From Zygnema cylindricum (Eukaryota; Streptophyta; Zygnematophyceae; Zygnematales; Zygnemataceae): 60,758 nt of DNA. The position numbers and the translations under genes are program-made. The stretch lies in contig JBBHKE010001961.1 in assembly GCA_037447655.1 (NCBI GenBank), positions 1-60,758 of the forward strand, in the 5' to 3' direction. Positions within the stretch are counted from its first letter, which is position 1. Each line of letters starts with the position of its first letter. Below are positions 48,918 through 60,670 of the stretch, piece by piece. The notes beneath the pieces are model-generated. The model was not told the DNA's origin. It did no database searches and worked only from the letters and a program-made list of their open reading frames with translations.

Positions 48918-49330
48918 AACGATCCAACCAAGTAGTACGTTTTGTGTGTGTAGAACCCCAATTGTAATCAAGTGTCATTCTTGTAATCGCGCCTTTTGTT
49001 TGTCGATACTTCGAATTCGGATCATCTTCCAGAAGTTATCATCCAAGTACTTCTGTACCATACATTTGAACCAAAGTCGCACAAAGTTATTTCGTATCAG
49101 GTATTGTGTGTTAAAGTCCCTAATAGTCAACAAGCAGCATTACAGATTATACTCCCTTGTGAGGGAGAGAGAGTGAGTTTGTGGGAAAAAGTGAAAGAAG
49201 AGAGAGAACATAGAAAAATGCGACCAGCTAATAGAGGAGCCAGTGTGGTTAGTTAATGGACGACTCTTTAGTAACCAAAAGCCTTCTTGATAATTAGCGA
49301 ATGGCTTCTAAAGTCTAGAGGCAACCCTAA

Positions 49331-49666
49331 CCCTACTATCTGGAAACTTAAATACATACTTGTGTATGGGGACAGTCGCTTGAATGGAGAAACCAATGGG
49401 GGCTCAGAAAGTGGCATGAACGTGGCATTGTAGCAAAAAGATAAAAAAAAAGCACGTAGTCAAATTCCACGTATGAGTTGACATGTTTGCAAAAATGTCC
49501 ATCATGGTTTGTCACGATCGTAAAATTGATACAAATAGAACTTTAATACCATTTTTACCTCCCCCCCTCCTCGCACTTTGTCGAAGCCTTGAGCCAGCTT
49601 CACTCCAGCTTTTCGACTTTCCCTCTCTTTCTCCTTACAGTCCAGCAAACACGTACCGCATTGGCG
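49331..49666. other. Unassigned spacer
   Basis: No gene or repeat recognised between the duplication and element G. Confidence 0.4.
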
Positions 49667-49671
49667 TCCGT

Positions 49672-50601
49672 TGCAATTCGATGTCCCCCATTAGAATACA
49701 TAATTTAAGAAGCCTCTAAGTAGTTTTTGACTAACCCTCTTTCAACTAGGACAACTACTACCCAAGCAGACAAACAGACAATTTGACTGCACCCGTGTGC
49801 AGTCTAGACTCCCTTGAGTCCACAGCAAAAAGAATCACTGAGAACACCCAACCAGGCGATAAATTATCAAGAGGCAAAAATGCCAATATTTAAAAAAACG
49901 TATTGGGAGAGAGGCGGTTACCCCCTCAATCCTCTTAGTCCTAAATACCTCTCACAACCCTTATCTATTGATGTACGAACCAATGAAATGATTTTACGAT
50001 ACAGAAAGGTACTGTAGCCGATGTCTTTTCTGTACGACTTGTGTACGACAGGCCATAGAGTGGACGTCTGTCTTCTTCAAACTTGCCCTCATGCTCTCCG
50101 GAATTCCCGCTTCCAAATTCTATCTTGCCGCATGGCGCCAGGTGATGTCACATCCTAAAACCGCCAAAGCAACCATTTCGCTATCTCGACGATAATGCGT
50201 GCCGTCAGATAAAAACCGGCTTTTAGTAAAAGTTGTTGAAACAAATGTCCGTTACATTTGTTTCGTGCTGGTTCAATCTTCGGACTATATTCTAACTAAC
50301 TTCCATGTCTTTTCTGAATAGATTAAGTAAAATTGCAGGCAGCCTGCCTCCACCTTTTTTCTTTATCGCCCATATTTTTTGTAGTAATTGAAAGAGAGAG
50401 AGAGAGTGGTGGAGCCATGGCTTCCTCAGCTACACAGGCAAGACTGTAGAGTGACACAAGTCACTCTTAACAAAAAGGTGTAGAATGACACAAGTCACTC
50501 TTAACAAAAAGGTTGAGTACGGCAGGACTTGAACCTCCGACCGCCAGAGCGAGGCGTAGCCGTCAGCTCTAACTGGTCTGTCGTAGGAGTTTGTTAACAC
50601 T
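49672..50601 (-). repeat. 3' LTR of element G with internal inversion
   Basis: 49672 to about 50318 is normal LTR (hairpins at 49786-49820). About 50319-50597 is the rest of the LTR in opposite orientation, and the final 35 bp expected before the purine tract are missing. A 35-bp tandem duplication lies at about 50445-50513. Confidence 0.85.
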
Positions 50602-51240
50602 CCCCTTATTTTCTAGTCTAATTTGAATTTCTCTTTTAATTTTCACTTTTCTCTACAATATTTTAATATTGGAGAGGGCACACGTTTGGTCATCATATTA
50701 GCCACCATTTCCCCATCACGCCTATCCACAAGATTCACAATTTTGTTTTCAACCTTTTCTCTTGCACAACTTAATTTTGTGTCTATGTGTTTTGATTTGA
50801 AATGATGTTAGGGATTGGTTGCAATTGCAATGGCAGCGTGATTATCACAAAACACATCATGCACTCCCTCTTTCATATATCCCAGTTCTTGCAACAAAGA
50901 CTTAACCCACATCAACTCTTTCACAACAAAACAAGAGGCTATGTACTCAGCCTCCATGTTGGACTGAGCAACCACCTTTTGTTGCTTGCTACTCCAGCAG
51001 CAAGCACCTTCCCCCATATACAACTCATACCTAGAAGTGCATCTTCTCATAGGTGCGTCCCCATAACTGGCCTTACTCCAAGTAGTGATGTCTGTGTGCT
51101 CCATTCCCAAATGCAACCATAAATCCATGGTTCGCACCAGATATCTCATGACTCTCTTGGATGCCTCCCAATCTCTCTTCCTAGGATCTTTTAGACTCCT
51201 ACTGAGGACTCCTACTAGTCACTATGTGTGTACAGATGCT
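50602..51240 (-). pseudogene. RNase H of element G
   Basis: Motifs in element order: RYLVRTMDLWLHLG, WSKASYGDAPMRRCTSRY (catalytic Asp of SDAS replaced by Lys), CCWSSKQQKVV, EAEYIAS, CDNHAAIAIA. A stop lies after ATNP and the C-terminal part is in another frame. The N-terminal side (VVGSLIYFMNC) is lost in a rearranged stretch near 51215-51300. Confidence 0.85.
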
Positions 51241-51283
51241 TTATATGATTAAGCCTCCTTTAACCCGCCCCATAAGTACAGAT

Positions 51284-52200
51284 TCATAACCGGCTCTGAC
51301 TCATTTGATCATGTAAGACCATCACTCCTCCTTGTACACTCCCATCACTTACGTTTTTCAAGTCCATGGGAGTGGTATAGTTATTTGCCTTTTCCATTTG
51401 AAATTTCTCAAGCATATTCCTTATAGCTTCTTTCTGAGTAAGTTTAATAATTTTCTTCCCCCTATCTCTCTCCATCTAAATTCCAAGAATGTATCTTGCC
51501 TCCCCTAAATCCTTCATGTCAAACCTACTTCTAAGATCTTTCCTTAACTTATTGATCTTTTCCATAGACTTACTTAATACAACACATAAATTGCAATGAA
51601 AATCACACGATTCCCATCCTTAAACATATAAATAGAGTGATCAAAACTGATCCATATATATATCCCAGACCGGTGAGAAACTCATCTAGTATCTTATTCC
51701 ACTGTATGGGAGCCTGCTTCAATCCATATAAGGACTTTATGAGTCGGCAGACTTTACTCTCCTCTCTTTCCTCTACAAACCCCTCTGGTTGCCGCATGAA
51801 GATTTCTTCCTCTAGTTCACCATTGAGGAAGGCAATCTTAATATCCATCTGGTGTATTTCCATGTCTTCCGCTGCCGCTAAACTAAGGAGAATCCTTACT
51901 GATGGGAACCGAACCACCGGAGCAAAGGTCTCCTTATAATCTATCCTTTCCTTTTGGGTGAACCCTTTTGCTACCAAACGTGCCTTATATCTCTCAATGG
52001 TGCTATTTAGGTTCAATTTCAATTTAAATACCCATTTGCACCCAATCAGCTTTCTATCTAGAGGACAGTCCACCAGCTCCCAAGTATTTGCTTCCATGAT
52101 AGAGGCCATCTCATCATTTATAGCTCTAACCCATTTGTCTTTCTCCGGACTGTCCATTGCCTTTGAGTATGACTGGGGCTAATCAAGGTGAGACAACTTA
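51284..52200 (-). pseudogene. Reverse transcriptase of element G
   Basis: An open stretch at 51603-52157 has [51 protein letters not shown] and SLYGLKQAP. The YVDD region near 51580 is deleted (the frame passes from AIYV-like sequence to VLSKS). A second piece at 51284-51475 has the QKEAIRNMLEKFQM block. RT activity is not possible without YVDD. Confidence 0.85.
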
Positions 52201-53860
52201 GTTACCTTGTGAGCGACATGCTTTTCCTGTAGCCTTTTGCTGCTTCTTCGTCCTCTCTCAAAGTCCGAAGCTGGAATGGAGGGAAGTCTCGGGTTCCTCC
52301 GAACCGTCTCCTCAGCTCCCCTATCCATGGAGACTTGTTTTGCCTCCTCCTCCTCCTCAGTCTCCTCGGTGTGTATAGAGACATGGGGAGATTCCGGTGT
52401 ACCTCCCCCATCTTAGATCTCCCCTGAATTTGCAATTACCTTTTCACTCATGTCCCTTTTGGGAGGATCCGAGTCCTCCTCACTCTCGGACTCAAAACTG
52501 ATACTTATTTTCTTGGTATATTTGAAGGGATCGAAAGACTTCCCTTCATCCATGACAACTAGGTGTTTTACCAGAATGATTTCTAGTTTTTCTAAGTCAT
52601 AGACTTTGTATCCCCTGACATCCTCATCATATACCCCAAAATATCAAGGTTTCCCTTTGGCATCTAGTTTCCAATTTTTCCTGTCCGTATTAAGGCTGTA
52701 AACTTAACTACCGATTGCTTTCAGGTGAGATACATCCGGTTTCCTTCCAACCCATCTCTCATAAGGTGTCATTCATTTCAAAACTGAGGCAAGGAATCTA
52801 TTTTTAATGTAGTTAGCACTGTTAATGGCTTATGCCCAAAATCTTTTTTCTACCTTTTTGTCGGCCAGCATACTACAAACAATATCTCCTAGAGTCCGGT
52901 TCAACCTCTCAGCAACCCCATTCTGTTCTGGATTATACGGTACATGTTTTTGCTGCTGAATTCCCTCATCCCTCAAGTATTTTTCAAATTGGTTAGAGGT
53001 ATATACTCCTCCATTATCACTTCTTATCCTTTTAATGGGGGTTCCGTGCAACTTCTCACTCCAGACTTTATATTTTTTGAAGTAAGTTGGTGCTTCATAC
53101 TTTCTTTTTAAGAAGTACACTATAGAGTATCTAGACCAGTCATCAGTGATTGTCATCATATTCCTCTTTCCTTTGACCGAAGGTACTTTTGGCCGTCCCC
53201 AAATATTTGTGTGGACTAGATCTAGTATTTTCTCTCCTCTATATGTGGCAGTTTGGGAAAGGGGAGTCTATGAGCCTTCCCTTGGGCACAACCACTACAA
53301 TCATCCATCATTTCATTGTCCCCAAACTGAATCCCTTCTACTACCCCAAGCCTCTTCATTTCCCTTCAGCCTATCAAAATGCACATGCCCCAATCGCTTA
53401 TGCCACATCATCAAGTTTGAAACACCAACCTAATAAGCATTATACTTTTCATTACTCAGGTTAACCCTAAACATTCCTTGGCTACCCTTATCTGGTATGA
53501 AGTAGACTTCATCCCCATACTTAGTTCTAAAGAATCCCTTTCTAGTGAATGTATCAAATTCTTTATCATCCAATACAGACGTAGAGACAAGATTTTTACT
53601 CAACTGGGGAATATAGAGTACATCTGAAAAGGTGAGTGTCGAAGTCTTACCCTTTACTAAGACTTTTAGATCTACCAAACCCACTAGATTTGTAATAACT
53701 ACTCTCCCATCCTCATACTCTATCTATACAACAGGGATCATTCTTAGCTTGGTGAAGAGGTGTTTGTCACGCACATATGCATGGATGCACCAAAATCGAT
53801 GATCTAACCTTCTTGTGGAGCTTCTCGAATTCCTCGAAGGGCATACTTCAGTTTTCGAGG
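52201..53860 (-). pseudogene. Protease end, integrase and linker of element G
   Basis: From right to left: the protease active-site region near 53795 reads DFGASMHM (Ser of DSG replaced by Phe). Then come protease/pre-integrase at 53684-53430, the zinc region near 53400-53290, and integrase with LVHTNIWG (first Asp replaced by Asn; the following Pro also shifted), SDNGGVYTSN and EQNGVAERLNRTLGD at 53159-52830. The linker runs to 52202. Frames are broken in several places. Confidence 0.85.
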
Positions 53861-55016
53861 TGTTGAAATGTATGTATTTTCTAGGTCTAAATAAATGGAA
53901 TATTAAATAAGAGGAAGATTAGCAAACGCGGCCTGCTTCTCGCTCCACTCTCCAAACCCCCACACTTGACGCAGTCTTTGAAGGTTGGAGAGGACGCTAA
54001 GAGCCATGGCTCCCCATGTTGCTCAGAGAGAGAGACAAGCTGCAAATTTTGGTAGGTTTACCAAAATGGTCGTGACAGACCTAGGATCGTGGTACCTGCC
54101 ATCCGCCAAGTTCCCAATAGCCTGTAACCTTATCCTATAGTCTAAGATCGTTGCTAGACTATGTAAGAAACAATAGATATATATATAAAAACGACACAAA
54201 ATGTTTCATTTAACTGATTACGGGATGGACAGTACACGGATATGAATTGGACGACACAAAATTCAGACCCCGTGGAATCAACGAAACGACATTTTATTTC
54301 AACGGCTATTACTAAATGTTAAACTTCATCTAACGACCGTGGTGCGAGCCAGGATTCCGGAGTGAGGGATTTGGAATTTTCCGGCACCGCCACTCCAAAC
54401 AATACGTGGCAATATTTGACCATTTTACAAAATCTCTAGAGAGCACGATATCTAGTCCAGATGTGATAGATGCCACTTTATGGTGAAGCCGTACACGGAC
54501 CGTACAGAAAGTACTCCGGGACTTGTACTTTATTGTACGGTATAGTCGTGTGATTGGTCAGTGTCTCAGTTCTAGGGGGTTGAGAGAGGGGTTTAGGACA
54601 TAGAATATTTTGGGTAGATAGTCGCCTCTTCCAGAGAGCATCTTGTATAAAGGCAAACTTTGGCTAGCCATAACTGTCAATTTACCTAACCATTTTTTGT
54701 GATTCTTTTTGCTGTGGACTCAAAGGATTCTGCGCTATATAGCGGTGTATTCACTCAGAGTGTTTGCCTGCCAGGGTGGCTTCATTTCTAAGGGAAAGTG
54801 AAAGTGGGTGAATGTGTCCAAATCTCATATTTTAACTTTGTATTTTGTGGTGGAACTCAGCGCACAGAAAGTGTTGTTTCACGGGGGTGAAGCAGTAACG
54901 GGGTTTTAATTGTTAACGGGTCAATCATTTGGGCTTACATTAACTTAGAGCCCGCGACTATCTAGATTAGCTTTTGAAACCGCTAATTTGTCTGCAATGG
55001 AGCCCATAGAATTTCA
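53861..55016 (+). mobile_element. Solo LTR, subfamily II, in element G
   Basis: 1156 bp from TGTTGAAATG to ATAGAATTTCA with a perfect duplication CGAGG at 53856-53860 and 55017-55021. Opposite orientation to G. The terminal 20 nt encode MEPIEF. It is related to 5786-6882. Confidence 0.95.
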
Positions 55017-55021
55017 CGAGG

Positions 55022-56094
55022 GATCTCTTTCTCCTCCAAGTTCTCGTCAAGAAGGAGTTCCTCGTCCTCCTCCACAGAGGACTCGTCCTCCTCGGTCTCC
55101 CGTTTCACTTGTGTGACCACAAGTGCCTTCTTATTTCCTCTGAAAGAACCCTCTCCATGGTTCTTTTGGAGCCTCAAATTCGACTGCTTGATACAATTTG
55201 CAATAAAGTGTCCCAATTTTTTGCAAAAATGACAAAGACCCTTTGGGGGCCTTAGTCCTCTGGACTAATCCCCCTCTCCTCTGTGCGGCTTCTTTGAATT
55301 CTTCCCCCATCGGTCCGTTACGACAGCTAGGGCTTGCACGCTCTTTCCTCCTCTCCAAATCTCAAGAGTGTTTTTCGAACAAGTATCATCTAGACCACAG
55401 TGTTCCACTTCTAAGAACTGTCATCCATTTCCTGCACCCGGTACACTATGTTTTTATACTCATAGGGCAACTTTATGATGAGAATGTTGACTTTCATGTT
55501 TATTGTACCTGTCCATCCGACACTTTCCATCTCTATAAACAAATAAGAGAGATCATTGCAGAAGTCTAGCATTTTTCCCTCTTTGTAAGTGTAACCCCCT
55601 AGCCTTTGCTCGGCCAGTTGAAGCTCATGAATGGTACCAACTCTATATACCTCCACTAACGTCTCCCACAACTCCTTTGCCTTGAGAATGTGAAGTTTAG
55701 AGGTTGCTAGAGCTTGAGTAAGATGCCTCAGAATGAAATGCTTGGCAGACATGTTTATGTTTTCCCACATTTGAGTATTGTTTTTCTTGGTCTTTGTTGT
55801 GGCAATAGGAGTGAGAGGTGTCTCATTCCTTTTCCTTTTTCACACATGCTGCTGTCCCCATTATCTGCCTCCTCGGTTGGAGCAGATGTTGCTGTAGAGA
55901 ACCTCACTCCACCAAGCTATAAACTATGGTGGGGTTCCCTGAGGTGGACATTTCACTTATCCACTAACAATACCCCAGTATCGTTTTTCACACAAAGCCC
56001 CTGTCATCGTGGCTTCCCAATAAATGAACCCAAATCCATTGAATATGGGCACCTTAGATGGTGGGTCCATAACCTGCAATTATGTGTCCCTCAT
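55022..56094 (-). pseudogene. gag of element G
   Basis: The ATG in the LTR at 56094 is followed by an in-frame TAA four codons later, so only the ATG within the primer site could serve (MDPPSKVPIFNG). Gag body: NINMSAKHFILRHLTQALA, LQLAEQRLGGYTYKEG. The zinc knuckle near 55220 is intact but in a shifted frame, followed by an acidic stretch. It is interrupted before the protease by the solo LTR. Confidence 0.85.
56060..56074 (-). other. Primer binding site of element G
   Basis: The plus strand reads GGTGGGTCCATAACC, one base different from the site of C and H. Confidence 0.7.
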
Positions 56095-57070
56095 TAGACT
56101 ACAAAATTCAGGAAGCCTCTAAGTAGTTTTTGACTAACCCTCTTTCAGCTAGGAGAACTGCTACCCAAGCAGACAAACAGACAATTTGACTGCACCCCTG
56201 TGCAGTCTAGACTCCCATGAGTCCACAACAAAATGAATCACCGAAAACACCCAACCAGGCGATAAATTATCAAGAGGCAAAAATGCCAATATTCCTACAA
56301 GTTCATTGGGAGAGAGGCGGTTAGCCCCTCAATCCTCTTAGTCCTAAATCCCTCTAATAACCCTTATCTACTAATGTAGGAACCAATCAAAAAATTGTAC
56401 AACATAGAAAGGTACTATAGCCGATGTCCTTGTTGTGCGACCTGTGTTTGACAAGGCCATAGAGTGGACGTCTGTCTTCTTCAGACTTGCCCTCATGCTC
56501 TCCGAAATTCCGCTTCCAAAATTCTATCTTGCAGCGTGGCGCCAGGTCATGTCATATAAAAAAACCGCCAATGGCACCATTCCGCGATTTCGGCGATGAT
56601 GCGTGCCTTCAAATAAAAATTGGCTTTTAGTAATAGCCGTTGAAACAAATGTTCTGTACATTTGTTACGTGCATGTTCAATCTTCGCACTATATTCTAAC
56701 TAACTTCCATGTCATTTCTTCCATAATTCCGTTAATTGGATTAAGTTCTTGTGTAATGTTTAAATAAAATTCACACCCTATGTAATCTAACAAACTCCTA
56801 CAACATACCGGTTAGAGCTGACGGCTACGCCTCGCTTTGCCGATCGGAGGTTCGAGTCCTGCCAAACTCAACCTTTTTGTTGAGAGTGACTTATGTCACT
56901 CACGTTTCCTGCTGTGTAGCTGAGCTAGCCATGGCTCCACCACTCTCTCTCTCCTTTAGTGACTACAACAAGTATGGGGGCTAGAGAGAGAAGGTGGAGG
57001 CAGGCTGCCTGCGCTTTTACTTAATCCATTCAGACCTAGAAAATATCCCCTAAATCTATTGATTTCAACA
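56075..57070 (-). repeat. 5' LTR of element G
   Basis: 996 bp. Hairpin ACTGCAC/GTGCAGT near 56189-56206. A plus-strand tRNA-like block at about 56808-56870 has GGTTAGAGC (A-box-like) and GGTTCGAGTCC (perfect B-box). AGCCATGGCT is near 56927. Confidence 0.95.
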
Positions 57071-57089
57071 TCCGTACGGTGGTTCGTAC

Positions 57090-57215
57090 TGACTTATTGA
57101 ATCTTAGTTGAGAATCTTAGCTTTCAATCGCAATCGTCAGATCCACGATTGACATATGTGTACCGAGGAAAAATGTTTTAGTTGGCGAAAAAAAATTAAA
57201 CACTAATCGCGATAC
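57090..57215. mobile_element. Half copy of the 21377 MITE
   Basis: GAGAATCTTAGCTTTCAATCG and the CACTAATCGCGATACAC end match the right half of 21377-21580. Confidence 0.55.
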
Positions 57216-57269
57216 ACTGTGTAGTGTACAAGTTTTATTGCTTTTTGTGCGTTTTATTATTCAGTACAA

Positions 57270-58800
57270 GAGTTATAGTACTGTACTTCATTTGTGAGAT
57301 GTTTCGTTTCAATTTAAGTCTAAGTTCAATCTAACGCTTGACAATTAAAGTTCAGTTTTGCGGCAAAGTCAATATCTAACATGTGCTCTCCCAGTGGAGC
57401 TCACATAAAGACAAAAAGTGATTATGCGTAACACATTTATATACATGTGGTTGTCGCCAGTTTTGTTAACGTAAACTTTGGCCGGCCGTGTGTATTGTTG
57501 ATTTTATTATGACGGTCGACGTTTGCAAGCGCGGTAAGATTTTAAGCGGTTGAAAGAATATTTTTAAAGTCAAAGCTGTCCAACCGACTGACGTCAAATT
57601 TTGACTCAACGGTACTTTCATTGTAACAATGTGTACTTCAAACGTACAATATTTGACAAAATGACGTAAGTGACTGTGCGCAGCCAAAACAGTCACTACC
57701 ATGATCAATTCCCCAAAATGTGTTGGACCCCGAGGCAATATAGCTAGATATCTGGAAGGACTACCTTCCTTTCATCTCGACGTACAGTCTCAATTCGTCT
57801 AATGACCTTCCGCAAGCTTAGCTCTACATGTTTCAAAGTGAGGAAACAGTAAAAAATGTACGGCTAAAGGGTGTGCTCATGGGTTGAAGTATCAAGTTTT
57901 TTCAATCGTTATCCTCCAAAACTTTAATCCCCCACGAGAAACCCTTTTGCCCTATGAAAAAGTTGCTTTTACCAAATTACGATGAACGTCATCTTGATCC
58001 TTCGAATGTACTCTATATTTGATGTCTTTTGTATTCAGTTTGGCATTTTCCTCTTTTCGACCTACGGGCTTGCAAATTCAACTCATCAAAAAACTTTAAT
58101 GAAAATCACCTCATGTTGTGATTCGAGTTAAAGTATCACTCGAACAACTAAAGAAAGCTTCCACGCACGTAACACATGAATGAGAAATTAAAGCACGAGG
58201 GAAGGTACACGATACTTCTTGTCTAGCCCGTCACGGGCATGCACGCAAAAAAAAATTACACGTGTCTCGGACCTCGACTTTCATACATGAGTCTTTTGAA
58301 AAAGCTTACACCATTGTTGCCTCCCCCCCTCCCTCTCAACTACCGCTTTCATCTAACACATCTTGGATGTAACTCGACAATATTGGTGTGAAATGAAAGA
58401 GCTTTGAAAAATAAAAATTTTGACTACATGTGGGCGGTATTTGATGTATTGAGTGAAAGACGAAAAAACAAAATCGGGGAGCCATGGCATAAAGTGATCG
58501 AATTGATGACGTCGACGATGTGACAAGTGAGCATGTTATCATAATGTCACAAAGAGCTAAAAATCTACAACCGTTGCTATTTTATAGATGTCACCAATTG
58601 TTAGAAGTTTTTTAGTTGTCTAAAACTGTCACAAGTCTTTAAAGTCTACAACCGTCACATTTCAATGTGACGATTTCATTACCATCCAATGGAACGCTTT
58701 GCAAAGTATTACGAAGAATCTTTACCAAAAACCTTGTTGATAATTAGCGAATGGCTTCTAAAGTCAAGAGGTATCCATAACCCTACTATCCGAAAACTCT
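57270..58800. repeat. Segmental duplication copy 2
   Basis: Matches 40920-41557 plus 48011-49330. It holds the uninterrupted site CGGCTAAAGGGTGTGC near 57865-57880, where copy 1 has element H. It includes copy 2 of the GGGTGTG-ended repeat (57870-58740), which lacks its right end. Confidence 0.85.
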
Positions 58801-59565
58801 ACTTCTTTTCTTCACACATATTACAAGCGCCTATGCTTAATCCAATCCCATCCAAATGACGACGTCCCACGAAACAAGTTTGTCATAAAATAACTTATCC
58901 TAATAGGTGATCTGCATAAGTATGTATTTGAGCATAGCCCGACAGATATACACACATGACAAATCAATTAGATGTTGTTATGTCCCTGTAGTCTTTCTTC
59001 CTCTTCACCTATTCGTTAGCAACGTATCGTGGGGCATATCATAGCCCAAACTGTGACAGCAGCGAGGTCCTCCGTTCACCACAAATGGTAAAGCACCGCA
59101 AAAAAGTGAAAACAAGGTTTAATTTTCTTAAAAGACTTTCGGTATGGAGACATGTCGAAAGACAATTTTTTGTCTCTTTTATTGGAGGCCATAACAAACG
59201 TATTGTCGCTATTCTCACCCTATGATTCACCATTACAATCCGATATCAATAGTCAAATCACAAACGGAGATGAGTCTAATATGTGAACATGTAATCAGGA
59301 GCTAAAATTTTCGACAATTGGCAACTTCACAAAAATACAAACACAACAATCAAAAGTACAAAAACAACAATGACACTACAGAAAGTACCTTTTCACTAAT
59401 TTCTAGGAAGGCAGTAAATTGGAAAAGAAACTTGAAGACACTTTAGCTACCCAAAAACTCTTCAAAAGGACGTGAAATAAAACTCTCAAAACATGCAGCT
59501 ATAAAAAATAAAGATTTTTTTTTATAGTGCTTTTAGCTAACCAATCTACAAAACCAAAGAACAAC
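58801..59565. other. Spacer: nothing recognised
   Basis: No gene, repeat unit or element end recognised. Confidence 0.4.
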
Positions 59566-59569
59566 TAAA

Positions 59570-60670
59570 TGAGACGTACCAGTATGGACGTAAGAAAAGA
59601 GGGAGAGGGAGGGGGGGGAGAGAAGCAAGGGAGGGGTAGGAGGAGAGGGAGAGGGAGCGGAGGGGGAGAGGGAGTGGGAGGAGGAGAGCGAGAGGGAGAG
59701 GGAGAGGGAGTGGGAAAAGGAGAGGGAGAGAGAGAAGGAGAGGGAAAGAGAGAGGGAGAGAGGGAGATGGAGAGAAAGAGGTAGAAAGAGGAAGAGGTGA
59801 AAGGGGGGAGAGGAAGGGGGAGGGGGAGGGCGAGGGGGAGGGAGAAAGGGAAGGGGAGGGGGAGGAGGGAGAGGGGGAGGTGGAGAGGAAGGAGGAAAGG
59901 ATGAGGGAGAGGGAGAGGGATAGGGAGGGGTAGGGGAAGGGGGAGGGGGAGGAGTAGGAAGAGAGGGAGAGGGAGGGGGAGCATGAGAGAAGAGGGAGAG
60001 GGAGAGGGAGAGGGATAGCGGGAGGGAAAGGGAGAGGGGGAAGGAGGGCAAAAGGGAGTGGGGGTGGGAGGGGGAGGGGGAGAGGGAGAGGGAGAGGGAG
60101 AGTAAAAGATAAAAGAAGAGGGAGAGTGATAATAAAAGGGAGAGTGAGTGAAAGAGGGAAAGAGAGAGAAAGAGGGAGAGGGAGAGGGAGAGGGAAAGAG
60201 AGGGGGAGGTGGAAAGGGGGAGAGGGAAGGGGGGAGAGGGAGCGGGAGGGGGAGGGGGAGGGGGAGGGAGAGGGTGAGAGTGAGGGGGAGAGGGAAAGGG
60301 AGGGGAGGAAAAGAAGGTGGAGGGGAAGAGGGAGAGGGAGGAGGAGGGAGAGGGGGAGGAGGGGAGGGGGAGGAATAGAGGGAGAGAGGGAAAAGGAAAG
60401 GGAGAGGGAGAGGGAGAGGGAGAGGGAGAGGGATAGGGATAGGGGGAGGGAGAGGGGGAAAGGAAAGGAGAGGGAGAGGGAGAGGGAGAGGGAGTGGGAG
60501 GGGGAGAGGGAGGAGAAGGGGGAGGGGGAGAGGGAGAGGGAGAGGGAGGGGAATGGAGAGGGAGAGAGAGAGTGAGATGGAGAGGGAGAGGGAGAGGAAG
60601 AGGGAGGGGGAGGGGGAGTCAGAGGGGGAGGGGGACAAGGAGAGGGAAAGGGAGGGAAAGGGGGGGAGGC
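59570..60670. repeat. Polypurine tract of about 1.1 kb, (GAGGGA)n
   Basis: Almost only A and G on the plus strand, built from GGGAGA and GAGGGA units. Long Ser/Pro/Leu frames on the minus strand and Arg/Glu/Gly frames on the plus strand are by-products. The tract ends one or two bases before the LTR start at 60671. Confidence 0.95.

Larger units (their letters stand above)
40920..49330. repeat. Segmental duplication copy 1, split by element H
   Basis: Without element H (41558-48010), 40920-41557 joined to 48011-49330 matches 57270-58800 over its length. The part 48865-49273 is absent from copy 2. Shared landmarks are ACATGTGCTCTC, GTCAAATTTTGACTCAAC, TTCCGCAAGC and GATAATTAGCGAATGGC. Confidence 0.85.
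49672..57070 (-). mobile_element. Full-length Ty1/copia element G with nested solo LTR
   Basis: Minus strand, 7399 bp including a solo LTR (53861-55016). 3' LTR 49672-50601 (rearranged), 5' LTR 56075-57070, target duplication TCCGT at 49667-49671 and 57071-57075. The C-type LTR and gag-pol order are recognisable throughout. Many stops and frameshifts make it non-functional. It lies between the two copies of the segmental duplication. Confidence 0.95.
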
